A stretch of DNA of 64,000 nt from Lysobacter sp. MMG2. GTDB lineage: Bacteria; Pseudomonadota; Gammaproteobacteria; Xanthomonadales; Xanthomonadaceae. Below are positions 33,805 to 41,539 of the stretch, in pieces (position 1 is the stretch's first letter; every line of letters starts with the position of its first letter). The position numbers were made by a program, and so were the translations under genes. The notes beneath the pieces were generated by a model. The model had not been told where the DNA came from, made no database searches, and was given only the letters and a program-made list of their open reading frames with translations. The stretch lies in assembly GCF_016735495.2 (NCBI RefSeq), contig NZ_JAERQY020000001.1, forward strand, positions 1,674,001 to 1,738,000, written 5' to 3'.

Positions 33805-34449
33805 ATGAACGTCCCCAGTGAACCCACGCCCGCGCGCCGGAGCCGGCGCAGCCCGGATGCCTTGCGAAGCCAGATCCTCGATGCCGCCAGCGAGCTGTTC
33901 CTGCGCGATGGCTACGCCAACACGAGCATCGACGCGGTGATCGAGAAGGTGGGCGGCTCCAAGCGCGCCATCTACAGCCATTTCGGCGGCAAGGACGATC
34001 TCTTCGCCGCGATGGTGACCGGGCTGTCCGAACAGGCCCTGCAAGCCATCCACCGTGCGGACGAGCGCGCCGGCGACGACGTGCGCGCCAGCCTGGAGCA
34101 GTTCGGCCGCGCGATCATGCGGATCCTCATGGATGCCCGGACGATCGCGCTCTACCGCCTGGTGGTGTCCGAGTGCGGGCGCATTCCGAGCCTGGCCGAG
34201 GCCTTCCTGCAGAACGGGCCGGGCCGCGCGACGACCGCCCTGACCCGCCTGCTGGAGCGCTACGCCGGATCGGGCCAGCTCGCCATCGCCGATCCGCGCG
34301 CCGCGGCCGAGCACTTCATCGGCATGCTGCGCGACGACCTGCACCTGGAGGTGGTGCTGGGCGTGCGCAAGGCGCTGGGCGAGCGGGCGCAGCGCACCCG
34401 CGTGGAGCAGGTGGTGGACATCTTCCTGCACGGCGTCGGCCCGCGCTGA
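33805..34449 (+). CDS. TetR-family transcriptional repressor
   Basis: A 214-aa TetR-type regulator. The N-terminal HTH reads RSQILDAASELFLRDGYANTSIDAVIEKVGGSKRAIYSHFGGKDDLFAAMV (residues 21-71). The C-terminal ligand domain is of the AefR-like type (DARTIALYRLVVSECGRIPSLAEAFLQNGPGRATTALT). The ATG at 33805 with TGGAG upstream is preferred over a GTG at 33781 and an ATG at 33793. It is divergent from the EmrAB-like pair and convergent with the outer-membrane factor, so it probably represses the pump until a drug-like ligand binds. Confidence 0.9.
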   Translation: MNVPSEPTPARRSRRSPDALRSQILDAASELFLRDGYANTSIDAVIEKVGGSKRAIYSHFGGKDDLFAAMVTGLSEQALQAIHRADERAGDDVRASLEQFGRAIMRILMDARTIALYRLVVSECGRIPSLAEAFLQNGPGRATTALTRLLERYAGSGQLAIADPRAAAEHFIGMLRDDLHLEVVLGVRKALGERAQRTRVEQVVDIFLHGVGPR

Positions 34450-34458
34450 GCGCGTCCG

Positions 34459-35922
34459 TCACCGCCGCAGGCCTCCGCCATCGCTGCGTGGCGCGGCCTC
34501 GGAACCGGTCTCCGTGGCGGTGGTGCGCGCCTGCGCGGCATCGACCCAGCCGCCGCCCATCGCCCGATAGACCTGGACGATCTGCGTGTTGCGCTCGGCG
34601 CGCACGCGCACGAGGGCGATTTCGGCGGCGAACAGCTCGTTGTCGGCGATAAGCACCTCGACGTACCCCGCCATGCCGTACTCGAACTTCGCCCGCGACA
34701 ACCTCGCCGAATCACGCAGTGCCCGCACGCGCGCTTCCTGGCGCTGGAGTTCCTCGGCCTTCTTCACGGTGCCGGTGAGGGCATCGTCGGTTTCGCGCAT
34801 CGCGTTGAGGATGGTCTGCTGGTAGACCAGCACCGCCTCCTCCTTCTGCGCCTCCGCGGTGCGCACCTGGCCTTTGATCGCACCGAAGGTGAAGATCGGG
34901 CCGGCCACGTTGGCGGCGACCAGCCACGCACTGGCCGGGCCGGTGAGGAAATCGCCAAACGACGTGCTCGTGGAACCCAGCGCACCGGTGAGCGTGAGGT
35001 CGGGGAAGTACAGGGCCCGCGTGGCGCCGATGTTGGCGTTGGCCGCGACGAGGTTCTGCTCGGCCTGCAGGATGTCGGGGCGACGCTCCAGCAGTGACGA
35101 AGGAAGGTCGGCCGGAATGCGCGGCGGCACGAGCTGGTCGATGGTGAGCCCGCGCGGAATCGGGCCGGGGTTGCGCCCCAGCGTGATGGAGATGAGGTTC
35201 TCCACCGCCGCGATCTGCTGCTCCAGCACGGGGATCGTCGCCAGCGCCTGCTCGCGCTGCGACCGGATCTGCGAAACCTCGGTCAGCGACACGATGCCGG
35301 CCTTGTGCCGCAGGTCGAAGATGCGCGCCGTCTCGCCGAAGTTGTTCGCCGTGGCCTGCGCGATCTCCAGTTGCCGGTCGAGCTGGCGCAGCGTGATGTA
35401 GCTGGCCGCCACGCTCGTCACCAGCGAGAGCACGACGCCGCGCCTGGCCTGCTCGCTTGCGTACACGCGCGCCTGCGCCGCTTCGCTCAGCCGCCGCACG
35501 CGTCCGAACAGGTCGATCTGCCAGCTGGCGCCGAGCGAGCCCTGGTACAGCGTGAAATACGGGTCCGCGCCCGCCGGGATCGGCGGCTGCCCCACGCGGC
35601 TGGCCTTGGCGCGGCTTGCATCGACGTCGTAGCCCACCGTCGGGAAGAAGCGCGAACGCGTGGCCGTGAGCGCACCGAGGAACTGATCGACGCGCGCGGC
35701 GGCGATGCGCACGTCGCGGTTTTCGGCGAGTGCGGTGTCGATGAGCTCGTCGAGCACGGGATCGTTGAACGTGGTCCACCACTGCGTGTTGGCCAGGTCT
35801 TCCGCTTCGCCGGGTGCGATGCGCCATGCGTCGGGCGTGTCGATGGTCGGACGCACGTAGTCCGGCCCGAGCGTGCACCCCAGCGAGAACAGGAGCAGGG
35901 CCGTGGGAACGAGGATCCTCAT
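34459..35922 (-). CDS. Outer-membrane factor lipoprotein (NodT/OprM family)
   Basis: A 487-aa outer-membrane channel protein. The lipoprotein signal MRILVPTALLLFSLGC places the lipid cysteine at C16. Two OEP repeats follow (QWWTTFNDPVLDELIDTALAENRDVRIAAARV; LPSSLLERRPDILQAEQNLVAANANIGATRALYFPDLTLTG). These proteins form the TolC-like exit duct for RND or MFS pumps. The start at 35922 follows GCGGAGG. It is 91 bp downstream of the Mrp/RND gene string on the same strand, so it may be its last gene; it is also close to the EmrAB-like pair. Which pump it serves is open. Confidence 0.93.
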   Translation of the reverse strand: MRILVPTALLLFSLGCTLGPDYVRPTIDTPDAWRIAPGEAEDLANTQWWTTFNDPVLDELIDTALAENRDVRIAAARVDQFLGALTATRSRFFPTVGYDVDASRAKASRVGQPPIPAGADPYFTLYQGSLGASWQIDLFGRVRRLSEAAQARVYASEQARRGVVLSLVTSVAASYITLRQLDRQLEIAQATANNFGETARIFDLRHKAGIVSLTEVSQIRSQREQALATIPVLEQQIAAVENLISITLGRNPGPIPRGLTIDQLVPPRIPADLPSSLLERRPDILQAEQNLVAANANIGATRALYFPDLTLTGALGSTSTSFGDFLTGPASAWLVAANVAGPIFTFGAIKGQVRTAEAQKEEAVLVYQQTILNAMRETDDALTGTVKKAEELQRQEARVRALRDSARLSRAKFEYGMAGYVEVLIADNELFAAEIALVRVRAERNTQIVQVYRAMGGGWVDAAQARTTATETGSEAAPRSDGGGLRR

Positions 35923-36013
35923 GACGGTACCTCCGCAGTGCGTCGGGCCGTGCACGGAACGCGCGCGGCCGCAGCACGATGATGCAGTCTTGCGATGCAA
36001 GGCTTCGTCTTCA

Positions 36014-37606
36014 TCACACGCGCAATGTCCAGTAGAAGGCGGCGGCGATCAGCAACAGCGCGACGCTCGCCACCTGCCACCGCCGCGCCACGGTGTCGCA
36101 TCGTTCCAGCGCCACCGCGATCGCACGGCCGGCCCGTTCGATGCCAACGAGTGCGATGCCGATGTCGCCCGCCGGCAAGGACGGCCCTGCATGCGCCACG
36201 CGCGCCCATGCCCATGCCAACGCGCCGCCAACCAGCACCGGCCACAGCGACGCCCACAGCGCAGCCGGTGCCAGCGCGGCCGGGGACGTGCCGATCGGGA
36301 TCGCCAGATAGAGCCACCACGGAACGACCACGCACGCGACGGCCATGAACAGCCACGTTGCGGTGCCTCGCACGCTCGCCTGCGTCGCGTTCGCGAGGCG
36401 GCGCAGGAAGTGCACCATCAGCATCGACGTCGCCACCGACGAAGCCACCGCCAGCATCGCCATGACGCCATCGCCGACCACGCCCTTGGCCGCATCCTTG
36501 GCCAGCGCGCCGCCCGTCAGGGGAAGTCCGGCCAGGCTCAGCGCCACGATCGCCGCGACCGCGAGCCACGGCCACCCAACGCGCCGGCGTGCCGGCACCG
36601 CGTCGATCGCCAGGAACAGCGTGCCCTTCACCAGCAGGTGATGTGCCGCGTAGAAGACCGCGATGATCGGCGTGGCGGCGTCGCCACTGGCCAGCCCCAT
36701 GCCGATGAGCGCCATCACGAAGCCCATCTGGCTCACGCTCGAGTACGCCAGCACCACCTTCGTGTCCGACTGCGTGAGGCCGATGGCGACGCCGTAGAAC
36801 GCACCGAGCATTCCCACGGCCGCCAGCGGCATGCCGAAGTCCGGCAACGCGATATCGAAGGGAAGCAGGCGCACGAGCGCCAGGACACTCGCCTTCACCA
36901 CCGCACCGCTCATCACCGCCGCGGCGGAGAGGGGCGCGGCGCCGTACGCCAGCGGCATCCAGAAATGCATCGGCACCAGCGCGGCCTTCATGCCCAGGCC
37001 GATGATGAGCAGCGTGAGCGTGAGCCCGCGCGTGGTCGACGCGGACAAAGTGGCCGGCGCGTCGGCGATCATCAGGCTGCCTTCCGGCGACGCCTGCACG
37101 AGCAGCACCAGCGCGGCGAGCAGGAACGCCTCGGCCAACAGCGCCACGCCCAGATAGACGGCCGCCGCGCGCATCGACGCGGGGCGCACGCCCTGCATCA
37201 CCAACCCCGCCGCGCCCACACTCAGCACCGCCAGCAGGAAGTAGAAGCCCACCACGTCGGCCGCGAGGAACACGCCGACACAGCCGGTGAGCGTCATCAG
37301 CCAGGCGGTGACGAAAGCACCGTTGCTCGCCCGTTCCTCGCGCTGCGCGTGAAGGGCGCCAGCGATCCACAGCAGCGACGCGACGCCCAGGAGCACCGCA
37401 CCCGGGCGATCCATCGCGAAGACGAGCGCGAAGCCGGCATGGCCGACGCGCAGTGGCACGTCCTGCGGCGCGAACAACGCCGCCAGCAAGGCCGGCACCG
37501 GCGCGATCGGCAACCACCGCATCAGGTCCGCACGCGCGCGCGCCCAAAGGCACGCCAGCAACAGCAGCAGCGGGGTTGCGATGGCGGCGGCGATCCATGC
37601 GTTCAT
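36014..37606 (-). CDS. mrpD2: Second MrpD-like antiporter subunit (lacks TM5 glutamate)
   Basis: A 530-aa membrane protein of the MrpA/D-NuoL/M/N family with about 14 membrane segments. The core lysine K207 (GLGMKAALVPMHFWMP) and the later LTQSDTKVVLAYSSVSQMGF helix are kept. The glutamate expected in the fifth helix is A126 (FYFLLAVLSV); the partner gene has E146 there (LYVALELLTF). This subunit may therefore be structural or couple differently. It overlaps the upstream mrpD gene (ATGA, 37603-37606). With no full MrpA in the cluster, it may replace the MrpA core. The start at 37606 gives the natural length. Confidence 0.85.
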   Translation of the reverse strand: MNAWIAAAIATPLLLLLACLWARARADLMRWLPIAPVPALLAALFAPQDVPLRVGHAGFALVFAMDRPGAVLLGVASLLWIAGALHAQREERASNGAFVTAWLMTLTGCVGVFLAADVVGFYFLLAVLSVGAAGLVMQGVRPASMRAAAVYLGVALLAEAFLLAALVLLVQASPEGSLMIADAPATLSASTTRGLTLTLLIIGLGMKAALVPMHFWMPLAYGAAPLSAAAVMSGAVVKASVLALVRLLPFDIALPDFGMPLAAVGMLGAFYGVAIGLTQSDTKVVLAYSSVSQMGFVMALIGMGLASGDAATPIIAVFYAAHHLLVKGTLFLAIDAVPARRRVGWPWLAVAAIVALSLAGLPLTGGALAKDAAKGVVGDGVMAMLAVASSVATSMLMVHFLRRLANATQASVRGTATWLFMAVACVVVPWWLYLAIPIGTSPAALAPAALWASLWPVLVGGALAWAWARVAHAGPSLPAGDIGIALVGIERAGRAIAVALERCDTVARRWQVASVALLLIAAAFYWTLRV

Positions 37607-39105
37607 GGCGCACTCCACGCCGCCTGCGCGCGACCCAGTTGCGGCACGTCCAGCGGCAGCAGCGCCGCCGCGCCGAGCAGGAACGAACACAAGGCCAGCC
37701 CCAGCACCGCGCCCTGCTGATAGCGCGGCACGACCGCCTTCGGCGCCCAGCCGGCGTCGGGCGCCGCCATCGCACGCACCACGACGATGAACACGTACAC
37801 GCTGGTGAGCAGGCCGCCGATCAGCATCGCCAGCGCCCACCACCACTGCGCGGTCGACACGGCGGCAGAGAGCAGCAGCCACTTCGCGAGGAATCCGCCG
37901 CTGGGCGGCAACCCGATCAGCGACGCGCCCGCGAGCGCGAAGGCGAGGATCGTGATGGGAAGCTCGCGCCCGGCGCCGCGCAGGTCGGCGACGCGGTCGT
38001 GCCCGAGCGTGGTGTAGATGAGGCCGGCCGCCATGAACATCGCCGCCTTCGCCGTCGCGTGCGAGATCGCCTGCAGCATGCCGCCGGTGACGGCAGCCGA
38101 TTCATCGGCTTGCGCCGCGCGAGCGCCCAGCGCCAGCGGGAACATCAGGAACAGGTAGCCGATCTGAGCGACCGTCGAATAGGCGATCAGCAATTTCAGG
38201 CGCGCCTGCCGCAGGGCGACGATGTTGCCGACGAGGATCGCCGCCACGCCCAACGCGGCCAGCCACTGAGCCGCGGGCCGCGTGATCACGCCGGGGAACA
38301 CGTCCAGCCACAGCCGCACCGCGAGGAACCACGAGCCCTTGATGACCAGCGCCGACAGCACCGCACTGGCCGCCGCCGGCGCGCCCGCGTGCGCAGGCGG
38401 CAGCCACAGGTGCAACGGGAACAGCGCCGTCTTGGCCAGCAGCCCCGCCGTCATCAGCGCGGCCGCCGTCCACGTCAGCGGGCCCGCGGCGACGCGCTCG
38501 CCCAGCATCGCGATGTCCAGCGTCCCGTACGCGCCATAGAGCAGGAACGCACCGAGCAGGTACAGCATCGAACCCAGCAACGCGTAGAGCACGTAGCGCA
38601 GCGCGGCGCGCAGGGTTTCGCCGCGACCGTCCAGGCACACCAGCGGCACACCGGCGAAGGTCAGCAACTCCAGCGCAACATAAAGCGTGAAGACATCGCC
38701 ACTGACGAACACCAGGTTCAACGCGCCCCACACCGCCATCAGCAACGACCAGAACGTGAGCGACGCGCGTGTTTCGCGCACGCCCACCGGCGTGCCGAAA
38801 TCGGCGCGCGCATACACCGCGATCCCGGCGATCACCACGGCGACCGCCACCAGCATCACCACCGACAGCCCGTCCGCACGCAGCGCCACGCCCAGCGGCG
38901 GCGCCCAGCCTCCGAGCAGGTAGACCAGCGCCGCGCGCGATTCGATCAACGCCTCCGCGATCGCCAGCACCACCACCAGGCCCACGCCGATCGTCGCGAT
39001 CGCGACCCGCTGCGCATGACGACCGCCCGCGACCAGCCCCAGCATCACGGCCACGAACGGCACGAGCACCGCCGACACGAGCAGGTGGCCATCGGGCGTG
39101 GTCAC
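37603..39105 (-). CDS. mrpD: Mrp antiporter subunit D
   Basis: A 500-aa proton-translocating subunit related to NuoM/N. Key residues are present: E146 in the fifth helix (GDVFTLYVALELLTFAG) and K225 (LLAKTALFPLHLWLPPAHAGAP), with the conserved RLKLLIAYSTVAQIGYLF helix. It starts at a GTG (39103-39105) behind a G-rich sequence. It follows mrpC after 30 bp and overlaps mrpD2. In Mrp complexes, MrpA and MrpD carry the ion and proton paths that exchange cytoplasmic sodium or potassium for protons. Confidence 0.92.
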   Translation of the reverse strand: MTTPDGHLLVSAVLVPFVAVMLGLVAGGRHAQRVAIATIGVGLVVVLAIAEALIESRAALVYLLGGWAPPLGVALRADGLSVVMLVAVAVVIAGIAVYARADFGTPVGVRETRASLTFWSLLMAVWGALNLVFVSGDVFTLYVALELLTFAGVPLVCLDGRGETLRAALRYVLYALLGSMLYLLGAFLLYGAYGTLDIAMLGERVAAGPLTWTAAALMTAGLLAKTALFPLHLWLPPAHAGAPAAASAVLSALVIKGSWFLAVRLWLDVFPGVITRPAAQWLAALGVAAILVGNIVALRQARLKLLIAYSTVAQIGYLFLMFPLALGARAAQADESAAVTGGMLQAISHATAKAAMFMAAGLIYTTLGHDRVADLRGAGRELPITILAFALAGASLIGLPPSGGFLAKWLLLSAAVSTAQWWWALAMLIGGLLTSVYVFIVVVRAMAAPDAGWAPKAVVPRYQQGAVLGLALCSFLLGAAALLPLDVPQLGRAQAAWSAP

Positions 39106-39135
39106 GACCGCCCCCCTGCGCCTGCGTGGCGCATG

Positions 39136-39474
39136 TCACGCGCCGCGACCATCATGATCCTTCCGGGTCGGCGCCTCGTCGTCCAGCGACGTCGTGCCGG
39201 TCATTTCGAACAAGCGCAGCAGCAGCGCCACGGCCAGCGCCGAGGCCGAGAACGCAACCACGATCGCGGTGATGAGCAGCGCCTGCGGCACCGGATCACC
39301 ACCCATCCCCATCGCCGCACCACGGCGCGCGATCACCGCGCACACCAGGAACACGCCCGTGCCGATGATGTTGAACGCAAGTATCTTGCGCAGCGGCTGC
39401 GGATTGACGATCAACCCGTACAGGCCGATCCCGATCAGCGCGGCGGCGCAGTAGCCGAACCACGTTTCATTCAT
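39136..39474 (-). CDS. mrpC: Mrp antiporter subunit C (NuoK-like)
   Basis: A 112-aa protein with three membrane helices, homologous to NuoK and MrpC: YCAAALIGIGLYGLIVNPQPLRKILAFNIIGTGVFLV, then DPVPQALLITAIVVAFSASALAVALLLRLFE. The segment DPVPQALLITAIVV is the strongest signature. The ATG at 39474 is inside the stop region of the upstream mrpB gene (8-bp overlap), giving translational coupling. It is an inner-membrane subunit of the multi-gene antiporter. Confidence 0.9.
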   Translation of the reverse strand: MNETWFGYCAAALIGIGLYGLIVNPQPLRKILAFNIIGTGVFLVCAVIARRGAAMGMGGDPVPQALLITAIVVAFSASALAVALLLRLFEMTGTTSLDDEAPTRKDHDGRGA

Positions 39475-40414
39475 GGCGCCCTCCCGTGTCGCGCGGCGCA
39501 CCGGCCAGCAGCAGCGCCAGCGTGATGGCCAGCGATGGCATCAGCGCGATCTCGATGACGACGATCAGCGGTTTCGCGAACCCGTCCGGATACGCGAGGA
39601 ACGCCCCGGCGCGCCACACGCCGTAGACACCGATCGCGACGAACACCAGCGGCCCGGCCACCAGCCACGCACGCAGCGATGCGCGGCCGATCAATGGCGC
39701 ACGCGCAAGGCCAGCCATCATCGCCAGCAGCCACATCGCCGCCAGCACCGTCGCGCCCTGGAACTTCCCGCCCGGTGCATCGGCGCCCACCCACAGGATG
39801 TAGATCGCTATCACTACCCCGATGGGCGGAAGCACGCGCGCGACGTAGGCGAGCACGCCGTCCGGATCGACGTCGTGTGCGACGTCCGGCCGCTGCCCCC
39901 ATGCCGCATCGGGCGTGAGCGACCACACGCCGATCAGCGCGAAGAGCAGCACGATCGCCTCCAGCAGCGTGTCCATCGCGCGGAACGCCAGCAGCACGCC
40001 CGTGATCGGATTGCCGACGCCGGTCGCATCGAGGTTCGCCGCGACATCCGGCACCAAGGTGTGCTGCGGTTCCGGCAACCAGTTCAGGCACACCACCAGC
40101 ACGGCGGTCACGCCGACCGACACCGCGACCGCCAGCACGCGCGTCAACGGCCCACGCCGCGCGCCCACCTCGCCGTATCCGGCACCGCGCAGTCGCGAGG
40201 CCGCGCCGATCAGCAGCGCGCCGGTCAATCCGCCGCCGATGGCCGCTTCGGTCATCGCGACATCGACCGCCGACAAGCCCACCCACGCCAGCGTGAGCAG
40301 CAACCCGTACGCGATGAAACCCGCCACCGCCGCGAACATCCCGCGCGCCAGCATCACCCACAACGCGAGAGCGATGAGCAGCGCGATCAACGCGAGGGTC
40401 GGCGCGCCGCTCAT
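39467..40414 (-). CDS. mrpB: Mrp antiporter fused MrpA C-terminal (DUF4040) and MrpB subunit
   Basis: A 315-aa membrane protein that joins two modules. Residues 1-105 match the MrpA C-terminal/MbhD domain (AWVGLSAVDVAMTEAAIGGGLTGALLIGAA) and residues 110-300 match MrpB (VLPPIGVVIAIYILWVGADAPGGKFQGATVLAAMWLLAMMAG). Its start (40414) overlaps the mrpG stop and its end overlaps mrpC. The fusion, with no full-length mrpA, is the arrangement of smaller or archaeal-type Mrp complexes rather than the classical seven-gene Bacillus one. Confidence 0.88.
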   Translation of the reverse strand: MSGAPTLALIALLIALALWVMLARGMFAAVAGFIAYGLLLTLAWVGLSAVDVAMTEAAIGGGLTGALLIGAASRLRGAGYGEVGARRGPLTRVLAVAVSVGVTAVLVVCLNWLPEPQHTLVPDVAANLDATGVGNPITGVLLAFRAMDTLLEAIVLLFALIGVWSLTPDAAWGQRPDVAHDVDPDGVLAYVARVLPPIGVVIAIYILWVGADAPGGKFQGATVLAAMWLLAMMAGLARAPLIGRASLRAWLVAGPLVFVAIGVYGVWRAGAFLAYPDGFAKPLIVVIEIALMPSLAITLALLLAGAPRDTGGRHE

Positions 40415-40701
40415 GGCTTGTCGGCCTCGCGCACCGTGCGCGCGATGAGTTGCGATACCGCCGCCGAAGCCCACAGCACCAGGCCCCAGATCAGGATCAG
40501 CTTGATGCCGACCAGCACGCTCCCCGCCTGCGGCAGCAGGCCCAGCACCACCAGGCCCAGGCCGAGGTTGTCGGCCTTGGTCAACGCATGCAGGCGCGTC
40601 AGCGAATCCGGGAAGCGCAGCAATCCCACCGTTCCGGCGAGGAAGAACACACCACCGGCGCAGACGGCGACATAGGTCCACAGGTCGAGCAGCAGGCTCA
40701 T
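40411..40701 (-). CDS. mrpG: Mrp antiporter subunit G
   Basis: A 96-aa protein with three membrane helices and the MrpG signature GLLRFPDSLTRLHALTKADNLGLGLVVLG. It overlaps mrpF (40698-40701) and mrpB (40411-40414), each by ATGA, so the string is translated as a coupled set. It is an accessory membrane subunit of the Mrp complex. Confidence 0.9.
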   Translation of the reverse strand: MSLLLDLWTYVAVCAGGVFFLAGTVGLLRFPDSLTRLHALTKADNLGLGLVVLGLLPQAGSVLVGIKLILIWGLVLWASAAVSQLIARTVREADKP

Positions 40702-40958
40702 GATCGCCTCGCACCTCGCGCCGCCTTGACGAAGGCGATCGATGCGAACGCCGCCAGCAACGCGAGGATCAGCGCGACATCCGTCACCGCCGATGCACCG
40801 GCCGTCGCGCCGAGCAGCAACGCCGCGATGCCGCCGCTGCCCAGCAGTTGCGCGGCCATCATGCGCTCCGCGTCGCCCGGCCCGCGCAGGATGCGCACCA
40901 GGCCGATGGCCACCACGAACAGGACGAATGCCGCCGCGCCCAGCAGGAAGTCGTCCAT
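40698..40958 (-). CDS. mrpF: Mrp antiporter subunit F
   Basis: An 86-aa protein with three membrane helices matching MrpF (FVVAIGLVRILRGPGDAERMMAAQLLGSGGIAAL, then TDVALILALLAAFASIAFVKA). A GTG at 40961 directly precedes the ATG at 40958, and either could be used; GGAGG lies 6 or 9 bp away respectively. It follows mrpE after 42 bp and overlaps mrpG. Confidence 0.88.
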   Translation of the reverse strand: MDDFLLGAAAFVLFVVAIGLVRILRGPGDAERMMAAQLLGSGGIAALLLGATAGASAVTDVALILALLAAFASIAFVKAARGARRS

Positions 40959-41000
40959 CACGCCTGCCCTCCCGCGTCCGCGATGACGCGTGGTGCGAAC

Positions 41001-41534
41001 TCAATCATGGTCATCCTCCCGTGCGGGAATCAGGGCGCGCGCGAACAGCTGCTCTTCGCGCTTGAGCTGTTCGGTATTGGGTAGGTCGCGGTCCAGGCAG
41101 TGGTACACCAGCGTGTCCTGCGTCTCGCCGCAGGGCACCGAACCGGGCAGCAGGCTGGTGATCGCCGCGAACGTGTTGCGCGTGACACCGCGCGGGAATG
41201 CGACGGGACATTCCACGATCCCCGGTGCCAGCGGCAGGCGCGGATCGAAGGCGCGACGCGCGACGTCGATGCCGGCCAGCACCGATTGCCACAGGAAATG
41301 CGGCCCGAGCGCCAGCAACGCGCCGAACTTCAGGTGCCCGGCTTCCGGCCTGAGCAGCTGCAGGCTCGTCCACGTCGCAAGGACGCTGGCCACCAGGCCG
41401 AACGCCACGTCCGCCGGCTTCGCGCTCGGCATCAGCACGATCCACAACGCGAGGAATCCCGCGCCGCGCATCAACGCCGTCCACGCGTACCGCCCGCGCG
41501 CGAACTTGCCACCGGCCGGCGACGGCGCGCCCAT
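41001..41534 (-). CDS. mrpE: Mrp antiporter subunit E
   Basis: A 177-aa MrpE-type protein: two N-terminal membrane helices (GAGFLALWIVLMPS; DVAFGLVASVLATWTSLQLL), then LGPHFLWQSVLAGIDVARRAFDP and the cytosolic domain PGIVECPVAFPRGVTRNTFAAITSLLPGSVPC. It starts only 5 bp after the stop of the RND permease gene, the key evidence that the pump and the antiporter share one transcript. MrpE assists assembly and activity of the complex. Confidence 0.88.
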   Translation of the reverse strand: MGAPSPAGGKFARGRYAWTALMRGAGFLALWIVLMPSAKPADVAFGLVASVLATWTSLQLLRPEAGHLKFGALLALGPHFLWQSVLAGIDVARRAFDPRLPLAPGIVECPVAFPRGVTRNTFAAITSLLPGSVPCGETQDTLVYHCLDRDLPNTEQLKREEQLFARALIPAREDDHD

Positions 41535-41539
41535 CGCGC

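Noticed and set aside
35873-39525. Two long plus-strand frames opposite the mrpD genes and mrpC
   Set aside because: R/H/Q-rich shadows of membrane proteins, with no ribosome-binding site or domain.
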